In this document: positions 1 through 9,492 of the stretch, piece by piece | Numbering within the stretch: position 1 is the stretch's first letter | How the letters are laid out: every line of letters starts with the position of its first letter | Assembly (NCBI GenBank): GCA_031291035.1 | Contig: JAISLI010000025.1 | Coordinates: 1-41,208 of the forward strand | Reading direction: 5' to 3' | DNA: 41,208 bases | Source of the DNA: Desulfovibrio sp. | GTDB lineage: Bacteria; Desulfobacterota; Desulfovibrionia; Desulfovibrionales; Desulfovibrionaceae | The notes under the pieces: generated by a model | What the model was told of the DNA's origin: nothing | Database searches by the model: none | Seen by the model: the letters and a program-made list of their open reading frames with translations, nothing else | Made by a program: the position numbers and the translations under genes

Positions 1-285
1 TCCAGAAACCTTGAAACGGGCAACGGCTGGTTTTTCAGACCCGGCCTTGACCTGGCCGTAATTCCGGCCGCCGGGGACATCGAGACAAAATCCTCGGCGC
101 GCTTCACCGGCACGGGCACAAAGGCGGAGCTGGAAAGCCGGATCATGGATTATGTCTCCTATACGGGTGGTATCGGCCTGGACTTCGGCAACGGGGACGT
201 CTCCTTCGGCCTGAACTACAACCTCATGTTTTCGGAACACACCACGGGCCACGGGGTCTTTGGCACCTTCCGCTACGAGTTCTGA
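1..285 (+). CDS. C-terminal end of an autotransporter-type outer-membrane beta-barrel (partial)
   Basis: The reading frame is open from the first base of the window and ends at TGA 283-285, giving the last 94 residues of a longer protein. The translation shows alternating hydrophobic and polar residues typical of amphipathic beta-strands (for example GLDFGNGDVSFGLNYNLMF) and ends in FRYEF, with the terminal Phe that BAM-recognised barrels usually carry. This matches the C-terminal barrel of autotransporters and related outer-membrane proteins. The passenger lies outside the window, so the function is unknown. It converges with the copper ATPase gene. Confidence 0.7.
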   Translation, partial: SRNLETGNGWFFRPGLDLAVIPAAGDIETKSSARFTGTGTKAELESRIMDYVSYTGGIGLDFGNGDVSFGLNYNLMFSEHTTGHGVFGTFRYEF

Positions 286-298
286 AAACAAACGCGGC

Positions 299-320
299 GG
301 GGAGTGCTTCGGCCCTCCCC
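299..320. terminator. weak hairpin between convergent genes
   Basis: GGGGAG and CTCCCC are complementary around a 10-nt loop in the 41-bp gap between the beta-barrel gene and copA. There is no clear T-run on either strand, so a terminator role is only suggested by position. Confidence 0.25.
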
Positions 321-326
321 CGGCCG

Positions 327-2684
327 TCAACCCCGCCGCCGGGGGGCCTGATTCCCCCGCGGCGTCGGCGTGAAAGATCTCAGCCTGAGGGCGTTCATCA
401 CGACGGAAAAGGACGAGAAGGCCATGGCGCAGCCCGCCAGCACGGGCGAAAGCATGGGGCCGCCAAAGGCATGGAGCAGTCCGGCCGCCACGGGAAGGCC
501 CAGAATATTATAGCCGAAGGCCCAGATCAGGTTTTCCCTGATATTGCGCATAACCGCGCGCGAAAGCGCCATGGCGGTCAGTACCCCCTCCATGCCCTCG
601 CGTATGAGAACCATGTCCCCGGCCTCGGCGCTCACATCCGTTCCCGAACCCACGGCCATGCCCACATGCGCGGTGGCCAGCGCCGGCGCGTCGTTCACGC
701 CGTCGCCCACCATGCCGACCACGGCGCCGCCTTCCTGCAAACGGCGTACAAAAGCCGCTTTTTCTCCGGGCAGAAGTCCGGCATGCACTTCTTCAATGCC
801 CGCCCGGGCGGCCACGGCGCGGGCGGTGTTCCCGTTGTCGCCGGTCAGCATGACCACCCGCAGGCCTTGAGCCCGCAGACATTTCACCACGGCGGCGGAT
901 TCCGGCCGCAGGGCGTCCGCCAGAGCAAAAATTCCGGCCAGAATCGGGGCGTCATCCGCGGAGGCGAGAGCCAGCAGAAGAGGCGTCCGCCCGGTTTCGG
1001 CAATGCGCGTCAATACGGACATGTCGGGCAGCGGCACGCCGCGCTTCCGCAAAAAGGCGGCGCTGCCGATAACAGTCAGCCAGACGCGGCCGTCGAACGA
1101 CACGTTGCCCAGTATGCCCAAACCGGGGAAAATTTCCGCTTCATTCACCGGGCAGGAAGGCAGGCCGCGCTCCCGTGCCGCCGCGACAAGCGCCCGCGCG
1201 AGGGGATGCTCGGAACGCGCTTCCAGCGCCGCGGCCAGCGTCAGGCAGAAAGATTCCTCAAAGCCCCGACCCTCCGGCGCGTAAAAAGCCTCAAGAACGG
1301 GACGGCCCACGGTGAGGGTGCCGGTTTTGTCCAGGGCCAGCGCCGTCAGACGGCAGGCTGTTTCCAGGGCCGCGCCGGTTTTTACCAGCACGCCGAGTTG
1401 CGCGCCCCGTCCGCTGCCCACCATGACGGACATGGGCGTGGCAAGACCCATGGCGCAGGGGCAGGCCATCACCAGCACGGCCACAAAAACGGTGAGGGCC
1501 GTGGTATACGGCTCCCGCGAGAGCGCAAGCCAGGCCAGGCCGGACAAAACGGCGAAAAGCATGACGCAGGGCACAAAATAATAACTTGCCCTGTCCGCCA
1601 GGCGGGCAATGGGGGCCTTGTTTTCCTGGGCCTGACGCACGAGGCGCGCAATGCGCGCAAGCCGCGTCCGCCCGCCCACATTTTTCGCGCGCATGGTCAG
1701 CGCGCCTTCGCCGTTGACCGAGCCGGCGACGAGTTTGTCCCCCGGCGCCACCGCCATCGGCAGGCTCTCCCCGGTAAGCAGGGAAACATCCACCGCGCTT
1801 TTGCCGTCCAGCACAATGCCGTCGGCCGGGATGCGGCTGCCGGGCCGCACAAGCAGGGTATCGCCTTTTTTTATTTTTCCTGAAGGGATTTCCACAGGCG
1901 CGGCTGACGCGTCCCCCGGCGTGAGCCTCAGGGCCGTTTCCGGCGCGAGGCGCAGCAGCGCCCCCATGGCGTCAGCCGCCTTGCGGCGGGCGCGCGCTTC
2001 AAGAAAACGTCCCAGCTCTATCATGGTCAGCAGCACGGCCGAGGATTCGTAATACAGTTCCATGGCGCGCCGGGCGGGCTCATTCCCCAAAACACCCGAA
2101 ACCGTTGTGACGAGACTGGAAAAAAAGGCGGCGCCCGTGCCGACGGCCACAAGTGTGTCCATTGTGGGCGCCTTGCGCAGCAGGGCGGAAAATCCGGCGG
2201 AATAAAAATGCCGTCCCAGCCACAGGACAGGCAGGGTCAGCAGAAGCTGGGCAAGCATGAAGGCGCGCGGCGCGCCGTGCGGTTCAAGCGCGCGGGGCAG
2301 GGGCAGGCCGAGCATATGCCCCATGGAGAGAACAAGCAGCGGCAGGGAAAAGGCCGCCATGCCCAAAAGCCGCCGCGCCTGCCTCATGCTTTGAGCCCGT
2401 TCCCTGGCGGCCGCGGCCTCAAAGGCTTTGGTGATGTCGTCCTCCTCTCCGACAGGAGAGGCCGAGAAACCCAAAGCCGCCACACGCGCGGCAATGGCGG
2501 CGGTCAGGCTTGCCTCCCGTCCCGGCGTCACCCACACCCGCGCGCCGGCCGAAGCCAGATTGACGCTTACCCCGACGACGCCTTCCATCCGGCCGACAAC
2601 GCGCTCTATGCGGGCGGAACAGGCCGCGCAACGCATGCCGCCTATGTCAAAACGCAGGGCTGCCGTCTCGTCCGCGCGCGCCAC
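327..2684 (-). CDS. copA: copper-translocating P1B-type ATPase
   Basis: A Cu(I)-exporting ATPase of the inner membrane. Counting from the GTG start at 2684 (785 aa), it has one N-terminal heavy-metal-associated domain with Cys19-x-x-Cys22 in GMRCAAC, the actuator motif TGE at about 304-306, the transport-site motif CPC at 408-410, the phosphorylation motif DKTGT with Asp452, the P1B-specific His-Pro at 493-494, and GDGVND at 660-665. The final helix region keeps the paired Ser and Asn seen in CopA. The frame is open further upstream to an ATG at 2810, but that start lies far inside the RND gene. The GTG is preceded by AGGGA at a suitable distance, so I chose it; it overlaps the RND stop by 38 bp. 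Selectivity for Cu(I) rather than Ag(I) is inferred from CPC. Confidence 0.93.
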   Translation of the reverse strand: MARADETAALRFDIGGMRCAACSARIERVVGRMEGVVGVSVNLASAGARVWVTPGREASLTAAIAARVAALGFSASPVGEEDDITKAFEAAAARERAQSMRQARRLLGMAAFSLPLLVLSMGHMLGLPLPRALEPHGAPRAFMLAQLLLTLPVLWLGRHFYSAGFSALLRKAPTMDTLVAVGTGAAFFSSLVTTVSGVLGNEPARRAMELYYESSAVLLTMIELGRFLEARARRKAADAMGALLRLAPETALRLTPGDASAAPVEIPSGKIKKGDTLLVRPGSRIPADGIVLDGKSAVDVSLLTGESLPMAVAPGDKLVAGSVNGEGALTMRAKNVGGRTRLARIARLVRQAQENKAPIARLADRASYYFVPCVMLFAVLSGLAWLALSREPYTTALTVFVAVLVMACPCAMGLATPMSVMVGSGRGAQLGVLVKTGAALETACRLTALALDKTGTLTVGRPVLEAFYAPEGRGFEESFCLTLAAALEARSEHPLARALVAAARERGLPSCPVNEAEIFPGLGILGNVSFDGRVWLTVIGSAAFLRKRGVPLPDMSVLTRIAETGRTPLLLALASADDAPILAGIFALADALRPESAAVVKCLRAQGLRVVMLTGDNGNTARAVAARAGIEEVHAGLLPGEKAAFVRRLQEGGAVVGMVGDGVNDAPALATAHVGMAVGSGTDVSAEAGDMVLIREGMEGVLTAMALSRAVMRNIRENLIWAFGYNILGLPVAAGLLHAFGGPMLSPVLAGCAMAFSSFSVVMNALRLRSFTPTPRGNQAPRRRG

Positions 2685-5600
2685 TTCTGTTTTCCCTGAA
2701 TCGTCCGCCGTACTTTTTCTGCAGGAATCGGGAGAATTTTTCCATATAATAGTAATAGACCGGCGTGATGTAAAGAGTGACAAACTGCGAGAAGCACAAT
2801 CCGCCGACAACCGCCAGGCCGAGGGGCCGCCGCGCGTCGGCTCCGGCCCCGAAGCCGACGGCTATGGGCAGGGCGCCCATGAGCGCGGCCATGGTGGTCA
2901 TCATGATGGGCCTGAAACGCACATGGCAGCCCCGGGTAATGGCTTCCAGGGGAGTTATGGAGGGATCGCGCCGCTGCGCCTCCAGGGCGAAGTCGAGCAT
3001 CATGATGGCGTTTTTCTTGACGATGCCGAGCAGCATGATGACGCCCACAAAACCGTACAGATCAAGTTCCATGCCGAACAGCCACAACATGGCGAGGGCG
3101 CCGAATCCGGCCGAGGGAAGGCCGGAAAGAATGGTCAGGGGATGGATGAAACTTTCGTAAAGAATGCCCAGGACAAGATAGATAACCACAATCGCCAGGA
3201 TCAGGAGCCAGCCCATGCCCTTCAGGGATTTCTGGAAAGCCTGGGCCGTTCCTTGGGACTCGGCGTGGACGGAAGCCGGCAGAAGCGGGCGCGCCGTCGC
3301 CTCCACGGCGGCTACGGCCGTGCCCAGGGCGACGCCCGGCCTGAGGTTGTAGGAAATGGTCACAGCCGGGAACTGTCCGGCATGGTTGACGGCTATGGGG
3401 CCGACTCCCGGCGAGAGCCGGGCCAGCGAATCCAGCGGCACAAGCGATCCGTCCCCGGAGCGCACATAGAGGCGGGAAAGCCCGGCGGATTCCTGCTGGA
3501 AACGCTTCTGCAGCTCCACAAAAACCTTGTAGTCATTGGTCGGGGCATAAATTGTGGAAATTTCACGCGATCCGTAGGCCGATTGCAGGGCAAGCTCAAT
3601 CTGCCGCGGGCTCACGCCCAGGGCCGCCGCCCGGTTGCGGTCAATGGTGACGCGCAGCTCGGGATTCTTGATTTGCAAGTCGCTGTTCACGTCCTGCAGT
3701 TCGGGCAGTTTGCGCAGGGCTTCCTCCACATCCTGCGCGCAGTCATAGAGCGCCGCGATATCCGGCCCCGAAAGCGTATACTGGTAGAGCGCCTTGGAGG
3801 AGCGCCCGCCGATGTTGATGGCGGGCGGCACGCGCAGAAAAACTCGCAGGGCCGGAGAGGCGTTCAGCTCATTGCGCAGACGTTGCGCCACCGCCTCTAT
3901 GTCGGGGCGCGTGCCGTGCGGGGAGAGCTGCATCAGCACAACGCCGTTGTTCATGCTCTGGCTGCTGCCCACAATCCCCACCACGGAATTGTACTTGCTG
4001 ACCAGGGGCTCATTTTCCAGCACGGGGTCAAGAGTCCGCTGGGCTTCTGTCATGCCCCGGAAGGATATCCCCTGTTCTCCTTCCGTGACGCCCACAAGAA
4101 ACCCCATGTCTTCGGTGGGCAAAAATCCCTTCGGCATGGTGAGGCCAAGCCATACGGTACACAGAAGCAGCAGCAGGGAAACGCCGAAGGCGGCCAGGCG
4201 GTGGCGCAGCACAAAGGCGAGCGACCCGGCGTAGCGCAGGGCAAGCCGGTCAAAAGCCCGTTCCAGCAGGCCGTATATTCCCTCGCAGCCGGCCTTGTGC
4301 TTTGCCCCGGTTTTCAGAAAATAGGCGCAGAGCATGGGCGTGAGGGTGAGGGAAACCACGCCGGAGCATAAAATGGCCGCGATGATCACCACCGCGAACT
4401 CCCGGAAAAGCCGACCCACAATCCCTCCCATGAACAGAACGGGAATGAACACGGTCGCGAGGGAAAGGGTCATGGAGACGATGGTGAAGCCGATTTCCGC
4501 GGAACCGTCATAGGCGGCGGAAAGCGGATCCTTGCCGGATTCCTGATGGCGGACGATGTTTTCCAGCATGACTATGGCGTCGTCCACCACAAAACCCACG
4601 GCCAGCGTCAGCGCCATGAGAGAGAGGTTGTCCAGACTGTAGTTGAGTACGGACATGACGGCAAAGGTGGAAATGACGGACATGGGCAGGGCCAGGCTCG
4701 GGATGACGGTGGCGGGCAGGTTGCGCAGAAAGAGAAAAATAACCAGCACAACCAGAAAGACGGTGAGAACCAGGGTAAATTTGACGTCCGCCACGGATTC
4801 GCGGATGGATTCCGAGCGGTCATTGAAAATGTCAACCGTGACCGCGGGAGGCAGTTGCCGTTCCAGACCGGGCAGAAGACCGCGAATGGCTTCCGCCACC
4901 TGAACGGTGTTGGCCCCCGGCTGGCGTTCGACGGCCAGGGTGATGCTGGGCACGCCGCCGTTGCCCCAGGCGGTCTGCTTGTCCTGCCGCACGCTGTCCG
5001 TCACCGCGCCCAGGTCCCTGAGGCGTACCGGCGCGCCGTTGCGCCAGGTCACCACAACATCGCCGAAGGATTTGGCGTCGAACAGCTGTCCCGATGATTT
5101 GATGAAACTGGCCCGTAGCGAGCCGTCCAGCGAACCGGTGGGCAGCATGGAATTGGCGGCGGCCACCGCGTCCGCCACCTCGTCAATGCCGAGTCCCCGC
5201 GAGGCCAGTTCGTCCGGGTCAAGCTGCACGCGCACGGCGTATTGCTTTTGTCCGTAAATGATGACCTGGGCCACTCCGGCCACCATGGAAATGCGCTGGC
5301 CGATGAGGGTATCGGCATACTCGTTCAGGGTGTAGAGAGGAAGCGTCGGAGAGGACACGCGCAGATACATGATGGGCAAATCGGCGGGGTTGACCTTGCG
5401 GAAACTCGGCGGCGTGGTCATGTTGGTGGGCAGGCGGCGCTGGGCGAGGCCTATGGCGGCCTGAACGTCCAGAGCGGCCGCGTCTATGTCCCTGTCAAGC
5501 TCAAACTGGATGCTGATGCGGCTGCGGCCGGTCGCGTTGACGGAAGAGATGGAGTCAATGCCGGCAATGGTGAAGAACTGTTTCTCCAGCGGGGTCGCCA

Positions 5601-5787
5601 CGGAGGCGGCCATGGTTTCCGGGTCGGCGCCTTCAAGATCCGCCATGACCATAATTGTGGGAAAGTCCACATTGGGCAGCTGGTTCACCGGCAGGGAAAC
5701 ATAGCCCGCGGAACCGAAAAAGAGCATGCCCAGCATGACAAGGGTTGTGGCGACGGGACGGCGTATAAAAACGGCGGCGATATTCAT
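2647..5787 (-). CDS. RND-family multidrug efflux permease (AcrB/MdtB-MdtC type)
   Basis: 1046 aa, the usual length of hydrophobe/amphiphile efflux RND permeases. The N-terminus (MNIAAVFIRRPVATTLVMLG) is the classical first transmembrane helix. The periplasmic porter segment, the helix containing FVVDDAIVMLENIVRH with the paired Asp of the proton relay, and the second-half repeat with GIVKKNAIMMLDFALE are all present. The early part (SLPVNQLPNVDFPTIMV) is closest in feel to the MdtB/MdtC subgroup. AGGGG lies just upstream of the ATG at 5787. It normally works with a periplasmic adaptor and a TolC-type channel, and neither is encoded beside it: the upstream gene is a cytochrome c peroxidase and the downstream gene is copA. 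Substrate unknown. Confidence 0.92.
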   Translation of the reverse strand: MNIAAVFIRRPVATTLVMLGMLFFGSAGYVSLPVNQLPNVDFPTIMVMADLEGADPETMAASVATPLEKQFFTIAGIDSISSVNATGRSRISIQFELDRDIDAAALDVQAAIGLAQRRLPTNMTTPPSFRKVNPADLPIMYLRVSSPTLPLYTLNEYADTLIGQRISMVAGVAQVIIYGQKQYAVRVQLDPDELASRGLGIDEVADAVAAANSMLPTGSLDGSLRASFIKSSGQLFDAKSFGDVVVTWRNGAPVRLRDLGAVTDSVRQDKQTAWGNGGVPSITLAVERQPGANTVQVAEAIRGLLPGLERQLPPAVTVDIFNDRSESIRESVADVKFTLVLTVFLVVLVIFLFLRNLPATVIPSLALPMSVISTFAVMSVLNYSLDNLSLMALTLAVGFVVDDAIVMLENIVRHQESGKDPLSAAYDGSAEIGFTIVSMTLSLATVFIPVLFMGGIVGRLFREFAVVIIAAILCSGVVSLTLTPMLCAYFLKTGAKHKAGCEGIYGLLERAFDRLALRYAGSLAFVLRHRLAAFGVSLLLLLCTVWLGLTMPKGFLPTEDMGFLVGVTEGEQGISFRGMTEAQRTLDPVLENEPLVSKYNSVVGIVGSSQSMNNGVVLMQLSPHGTRPDIEAVAQRLRNELNASPALRVFLRVPPAINIGGRSSKALYQYTLSGPDIAALYDCAQDVEEALRKLPELQDVNSDLQIKNPELRVTIDRNRAAALGVSPRQIELALQSAYGSREISTIYAPTNDYKVFVELQKRFQQESAGLSRLYVRSGDGSLVPLDSLARLSPGVGPIAVNHAGQFPAVTISYNLRPGVALGTAVAAVEATARPLLPASVHAESQGTAQAFQKSLKGMGWLLILAIVVIYLVLGILYESFIHPLTILSGLPSAGFGALAMLWLFGMELDLYGFVGVIMLLGIVKKNAIMMLDFALEAQRRDPSITPLEAITRGCHVRFRPIMMTTMAALMGALPIAVGFGAGADARRPLGLAVVGGLCFSQFVTLYITPVYYYYMEKFSRFLQKKYGGRFRENRSGARGRDGSPAF

Positions 5788-5854
5788 GCATGCCCCTGCG
5801 AAATCAATTCAGGCCTTGCGGGTTTCCGTGAAGGCGGACAAACGCGAAATTGCT

Positions 5855-7240
5855 CTAGTTTTCCACAGGGCTGCCGCGTAGCGCCCGCCCGCGGTATTCT
5901 CCGGTCAGAGTGCGCAGGAAGGCCACAATGCGCTTGCGGTCAACATCGGGCACGTCAATGCCGGAAAGGTATATGCCCATCAGACGCACGGCCTCGTCCA
6001 GGGTTGCTACCGTGCCGTCGTGGAAGTAGGGCCAGGTGAGCTCCACGTTGCGCAGGGAAGGAACCTTGAATTTGTGCAGGTCTTCATTTTTTCCGGTAAA
6101 GCCCTTCAGGCCGATGTCGGAATCCAGGGGCGAACCCCGGTCGGCAAAGTAATCCCTTTTCAAATCCATATATTCAAAGGATTGTCCGCCGATTGCCTTG
6201 CCCACATGGCAAGTGGCGCATCTGTATGCCTTGAATCGCTCATACCCGCTTCTTTCTTCCGGGGTCAGGGCGTATCCCTTGCCCCGCAGCCACCTGTCGA
6301 AGCGGCTGTCCGGCGTCAGCAGGATTTTTTCATATTCCGCGATGGCGTCGGTAATGTTTTTTCCGCTCCAGCCGTCCGGATACACGGCCTCGAATTCTCC
6401 GGTCAGCGCATCGTCCGCGGCGAGTTTGGCGATGATCTGATCCCAGTCCACGCTGTCCATCTCCACGGGGTTAAAGGGCGGCCCGCCGGCCTGTTCCTGA
6501 AGATCGGCGGCGCGGCCGTCCCAAAACTGGCGGATATTGAACAAGGCGTTATAAACGGAAGGCGCGTTGACGATGCCCGTCTGGCCGCGCACCCCTTCGG
6601 AAAAACGCCGGTTGTCCGTGCCGGCCTTTTCGTGGGCGTGGCAACCGACGCAGGCGACGGTATTGTCGCCGGAAAGCCGTTTGTCCTCAAAAAGTTTTTT
6701 CCCGAGGTCCACTTTGGGGAAATTGACGGGCACGCTTTCGGGCAGGGGCTGCAGGGGTTCGCGGGCCATCTTCGGACTCGCCGTTCCCGTGGCGTAATAA
6801 CGGGCGCGAACGAGACCGACCCATTCCAGAATGGTTTTTTTTTCTCCGTCCTTCAGCCGGCTGCCCCAATGCACCACCGCGAATTTGGCCGGCGGCATGG
6901 TGTCGTTCTGAATCACCCATTCCATTTTGGCCAGGGCGGCTTCGCTGATTGTTCCGGGCAGAGGCTTGTTGAAAGCGAATTCCCCGGTCAGGTTCAGAGC
7001 CCTCAGGCCGTCCCGGTAATCTTTTTCAATAATTTCCTTAATCCCCGGTATGCGGGAATAAAACGGCAGATTAAAGTTTCTGGTGTGGCAGGCCATGCAC
7101 TTTTCTTGTACGACAGTCAACACTATTTTGAATTTTTTGGAGAAATTTCTGGCCGGCGATACGGCGGCATCGGCCGGAACGGACAAAACGCCAATGGATA
7201 CCAACACGCTTGCGACGATTCTGTTTATCCTGAGACGCAC
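5855..7240 (-). CDS. tri-haem di-haem-type cytochrome c peroxidase with N-terminal haem domain
   Basis: A periplasmic peroxidase that reduces hydrogen peroxide with electrons from the c-type cytochrome or quinol pool. The 461-aa protein starts with a signal peptide ending around ADA-AVS. It has three CxxCH haem sites: CMACH at 48-52, CVGCH at 197-201 and CATCH at 341-345. Classical CcpA enzymes have two; the extra N-terminal site resembles the third haem of YhjA-type enzymes. The PYFHDG segment near 404-409 and a candidate Met ligand near 421 are typical of the family. The start is GTG 7238-7240 with AAGGAG upstream. It precedes the RND gene by 67 bp on the same strand, so the two may be co-transcribed. 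An oxidative-stress role is inferred from the family. Confidence 0.88.
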   Translation of the reverse strand: MRLRINRIVASVLVSIGVLSVPADAAVSPARNFSKKFKIVLTVVQEKCMACHTRNFNLPFYSRIPGIKEIIEKDYRDGLRALNLTGEFAFNKPLPGTISEAALAKMEWVIQNDTMPPAKFAVVHWGSRLKDGEKKTILEWVGLVRARYYATGTASPKMAREPLQPLPESVPVNFPKVDLGKKLFEDKRLSGDNTVACVGCHAHEKAGTDNRRFSEGVRGQTGIVNAPSVYNALFNIRQFWDGRAADLQEQAGGPPFNPVEMDSVDWDQIIAKLAADDALTGEFEAVYPDGWSGKNITDAIAEYEKILLTPDSRFDRWLRGKGYALTPEERSGYERFKAYRCATCHVGKAIGGQSFEYMDLKRDYFADRGSPLDSDIGLKGFTGKNEDLHKFKVPSLRNVELTWPYFHDGTVATLDEAVRLMGIYLSGIDVPDVDRKRIVAFLRTLTGEYRGRALRGSPVEN

Positions 7241-7333
7241 AGGATACTCCTTCTACATAAATTACAGATTCTCTCTACTTGCCGTAATTATGTCCCATTG
7301 TCAATTGTTGGGAGCAAAGGCCGTCCTGTGCCG

Positions 7334-8044
7334 TCAAGGCCCGCCGACGACAAAAACGCGCGGATAAAGCGCCTGAAAGGCCCCGAGCATCCGCCGGGCG
7401 CTTTCGGAGTCGGGCCACGGCCCCGCCTGGACGTTCCACAGCCTGTTCCCGCCGAAAAACAGACGCCCCTTGTGTCCGGACCGCGCAAGAATGTTGACGA
7501 GTTCGCGGGCATTGGCCTTGTTTGTAAAGGCCCCCACCTGTATGTAGAAATCCCCTTCCATGCCGCCGTCTTTCCGCAATTGCGGGACAGCCTCAATGCT
7601 TTGCACGCGAACCCGGGCCGTGCCCTTTGACATCATGCCGAGGCGCGTCGCGGCCGCGCGGGAAAGGTCGATCACGCGATCCCCCACAAAGGGGCCGCGG
7701 TCGTTTACGGTGACGACGACGGATTTGCCGGTTGCGAGACGGGTGACGCGCACGGCCGTGCCCAACGGCAAAATTTTGTGCGCCGCCGTCATGCCGTTCT
7801 GGTTGTAGCGCGCGCCGCCGGCCGTTGTTTTGCCGTGAAAACCGGGGCCGTACCAGGAGGCCACGCCCTCTTCCACAAAACCGTGGGAGGATTTGAGAGG
7901 ATAATATGTTTTGCCGCGCACCGTATAGGGCTTTGACCCCGGCACACCGCCCTTGCGCCAGGAGCCGCGCCCGCAGCCGCCAAGCAGCGCGGCGCACAGC
8001 GCCATTACAAGGGCGGCCCGCGGCAGGCGGGCAAGCGTTTTCAT
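7334..8044 (-). CDS. rlpA: RlpA-family septal lipoprotein / lytic transglycosylase
   Basis: 236 aa from the ATG at 8044. The N-terminus is a lipoprotein signal with lipobox LLGGC. A double-psi beta-barrel domain follows ([18 protein letters not shown] through TVNDRGPF), with the catalytic-type His and Asp of RlpA. The C-terminus is a SPOR domain ([14 protein letters not shown]...), which binds denuded glycan at the division septum. RlpA cleaves naked glycan strands during cell separation in some bacteria. The frame is open upstream to 8308, but that part is a shadow of decayed sequence, and the signal peptide fixes the start at [10 protein letters not shown]. The SD is weak (GAAG). Confidence 0.9.
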   Translation of the reverse strand: MKTLARLPRAALVMALCAALLGGCGRGSWRKGGVPGSKPYTVRGKTYYPLKSSHGFVEEGVASWYGPGFHGKTTAGGARYNQNGMTAAHKILPLGTAVRVTRLATGKSVVVTVNDRGPFVGDRVIDLSRAAATRLGMMSKGTARVRVQSIEAVPQLRKDGGMEGDFYIQVGAFTNKANARELVNILARSGHKGRLFFGGNRLWNVQAGPWPDSESARRMLGAFQALYPRVFVVGGP

Positions 8045-8210
8045 GTCTTCATGAAGACGGCGTTTCCGGCTGCCGGAAATTCCACGCACGAACGCGCAGA
8101 ATTCCTGCCGCAACCGATTGTAACCGGGGCATGCTGTCTTTGTCCAGCCTTGCGTTTCCCAGGGGGGGCGTGCGATCCAGAAAGCGGTATTTTTGTGTTC
8201 CCAGACGGTG

Positions 8211-8787
8211 AGCGGAAGAGCCGTCCGAAAGCGGAAACCATTCCGCGCGCCCGTTGGGCGTGGCGGAGACCACCTTGCCGAAAGGCACATGGGAGGTGAA
8301 GGGCACATAGCGAACGTCGTTGTGCATACCCGGATCCCTCATGCTGTACTTGTTGGCGTACTCCAGGGAAATTTTGTCAATCGCGCGGCCTATGGCGTCC
8401 ACATAGGGAATCATTGTTGCCGTAGCACGGCGCGGAGCGCAGAAGCGCCCTCACGTCTTCATACCCCTCGAAATTTGTAGTAAGGGTAAAAATACTGGTC
8501 CATGCGGCCGTTTCGCGGGCGAGGAGAGCGGCATGGCGTTTGGCCCACAGCACAATGGCCTCGCAAACGATGACGACGGCCTCAAGGAAGGGCTTTTTTT
8601 CGCAGATGTCTCTGGGGCTCAACGGATCCAGGGGGGCCAGCTTTTCTTCGGCCTCTCGTCTGATGCCGTTGAAGCCGCGCTTCAGGACTTTTTCATAATC
8701 GTACACCCACTGGATGGAGGAGCGGAACGAGGAGGTTTCGTTATATTGATTTTTATCTTTATTAGCGTGTCTCCTTTTTCGCTGCAA
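8211..8787 (-). pseudogene. glycyl radical enzyme (pyruvate formate-lyase superfamily) remnant
   Basis: Two overlapping frames carry recognisable pieces of a roughly 800-residue glycyl radical enzyme. The upstream piece has [20 protein letters not shown] and [20 protein letters not shown], an N-terminal helical region of the family. It jumps directly to [20 protein letters not shown], which belongs near residue 620-650, so a large central part including the active-site Cys is gone. A frameshift near 8405 moves to [20 protein letters not shown] and then [14 protein letters not shown] and PLSDGSSA, where similarity stops before the glycyl-radical loop. The original substrate class (choline, isethionate, diol or other) cannot be decided. 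A perfect 8-bp palindrome, TTTTCGCT/AGCGAAAA, lies at 8776-8794. Clearly non-functional. Confidence 0.8.
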
Positions 8788-8829
8788 GCGAAAACAGCCC
8801 CGCCTTTCCCGTGGCGGCGCGAATTTGCA

Positions 8830-8990
8830 TCAGCGGCATTCGCCTGTGTGTTCGCGCATGGCGTTGGCTTGAACTTTCGCCTGCTCTTCCGGGACGCCAA
8901 CGGCTTTCAGCTTTTCAAAGTATCCAAGGGTATCAACTGTTTCTTGTCTGACAATCAGGTATAATGCACTTTCCGGGGCGGGAGTCCAAC
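8830..8990 (-). pseudogene. remnant of a short coiled-coil (DUF1640-like) protein
   Basis: On the minus strand an open stretch ending at TGA 8830-8832 reads ETVDTLGYFEKLKAVGVPEE followed by QAKVQANAMREHTGECR. This resembles the N-terminal region of DUF1640-type coiled-coil proteins (a DTL.YF..L...G.PE.QA pattern), which are common next to toxins and mobile DNA. There is no ATG in frame upstream and it stops after the first helix, so it is probably a fragment. The remaining bases to 9150 hold nothing I can assign. Confidence 0.4.
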
Positions 8991-9150
8991 TGCCATACAA
9001 GATCCGCAAGGGGAAAGCTGGTGGGGCGTTCCAGGACGCTGTTCAAGCCCCCGCCCTTCGTTGTTTTATGACGGGGAAATTCAACACATTACAAGAGGTG
9101 TATCATGTCACAGTCTCAAATTTTCCCGTCCCCGGTCAGTCTTCCCCCGC

Positions 9151-9492
9151 TCACACACCCGCCTCAACCTCGTTCCTGACGGCCTCGGCAATGAATTGGT
9201 TGAGGCTTTGCCCCTTGGCTGTGGCGGCTACGCTTGCTGCCAGATAAGTGTCGGCGTCAAGTCTCAAGGCAAAGTTTCCCTTCGGGCGACGGGGGACAAC
9301 CCCGCGCGCGGCGCATTCTTCCAGAAAAACGCGCAGGGAAATCTCCCCTTCTTTTTTAAGCCCCTCAAGGTCTTTTGCGTAAAAGTCAGCCCCTCCGCTC
9401 AACCCCACAAACTCACCCCGGAACAGGTCAATATCGGGGTCATACATGATGACAGCCTGATAGTTTTCGGAGAATTTTATAACATTTTTCAT
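9151..9492 (-). CDS. hicB: HicB-family antitoxin
   Basis: 113 aa from the ATG at 9492. The N-terminal half (NVIKFSENYQAVIMYDPDID then LFRGEFVGLSGGADFYA) is the partly degenerate RNase H-like fold of HicB. The C-terminal half (RPKGNFALRLDADTYLAASV... and SLNQFIAEAV) is a ribbon-helix-helix DNA-binding domain. It neutralises HicA and represses its own operon. Its ATG overlaps the hicA stop by 4 bp (ATGA), so translation is likely coupled. The longer open frame to 9609 is only the shadow of hicA. Confidence 0.88.
   Translation of the reverse strand: MKNVIKFSENYQAVIMYDPDIDLFRGEFVGLSGGADFYAKDLEGLKKEGEISLRVFLEECAARGVVPRRPKGNFALRLDADTYLAASVAATAKGQSLNQFIAEAVRNEVEAGV

Noticed and set aside
2428..4371. 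Long plus-strand open frames opposite copA and the RND gene, for example 647 codons
   Set aside because: They are antisense shadows typical of GC-rich coding DNA; the minus-strand proteins have full family motifs.
7241..7333. TTGACA upstream of the cytochrome c peroxidase as a promoter
   Set aside because: No acceptable -10 box lies at 15-18 bp spacing, and no clear -24/-12 site is present.
9105..9179. 24-codon plus-strand ORF behind AGAGGTG
   Set aside because: Pro/Ser-rich, overlaps the end of hicB, and has no recognisable similarity; kept only as a possible debris start.
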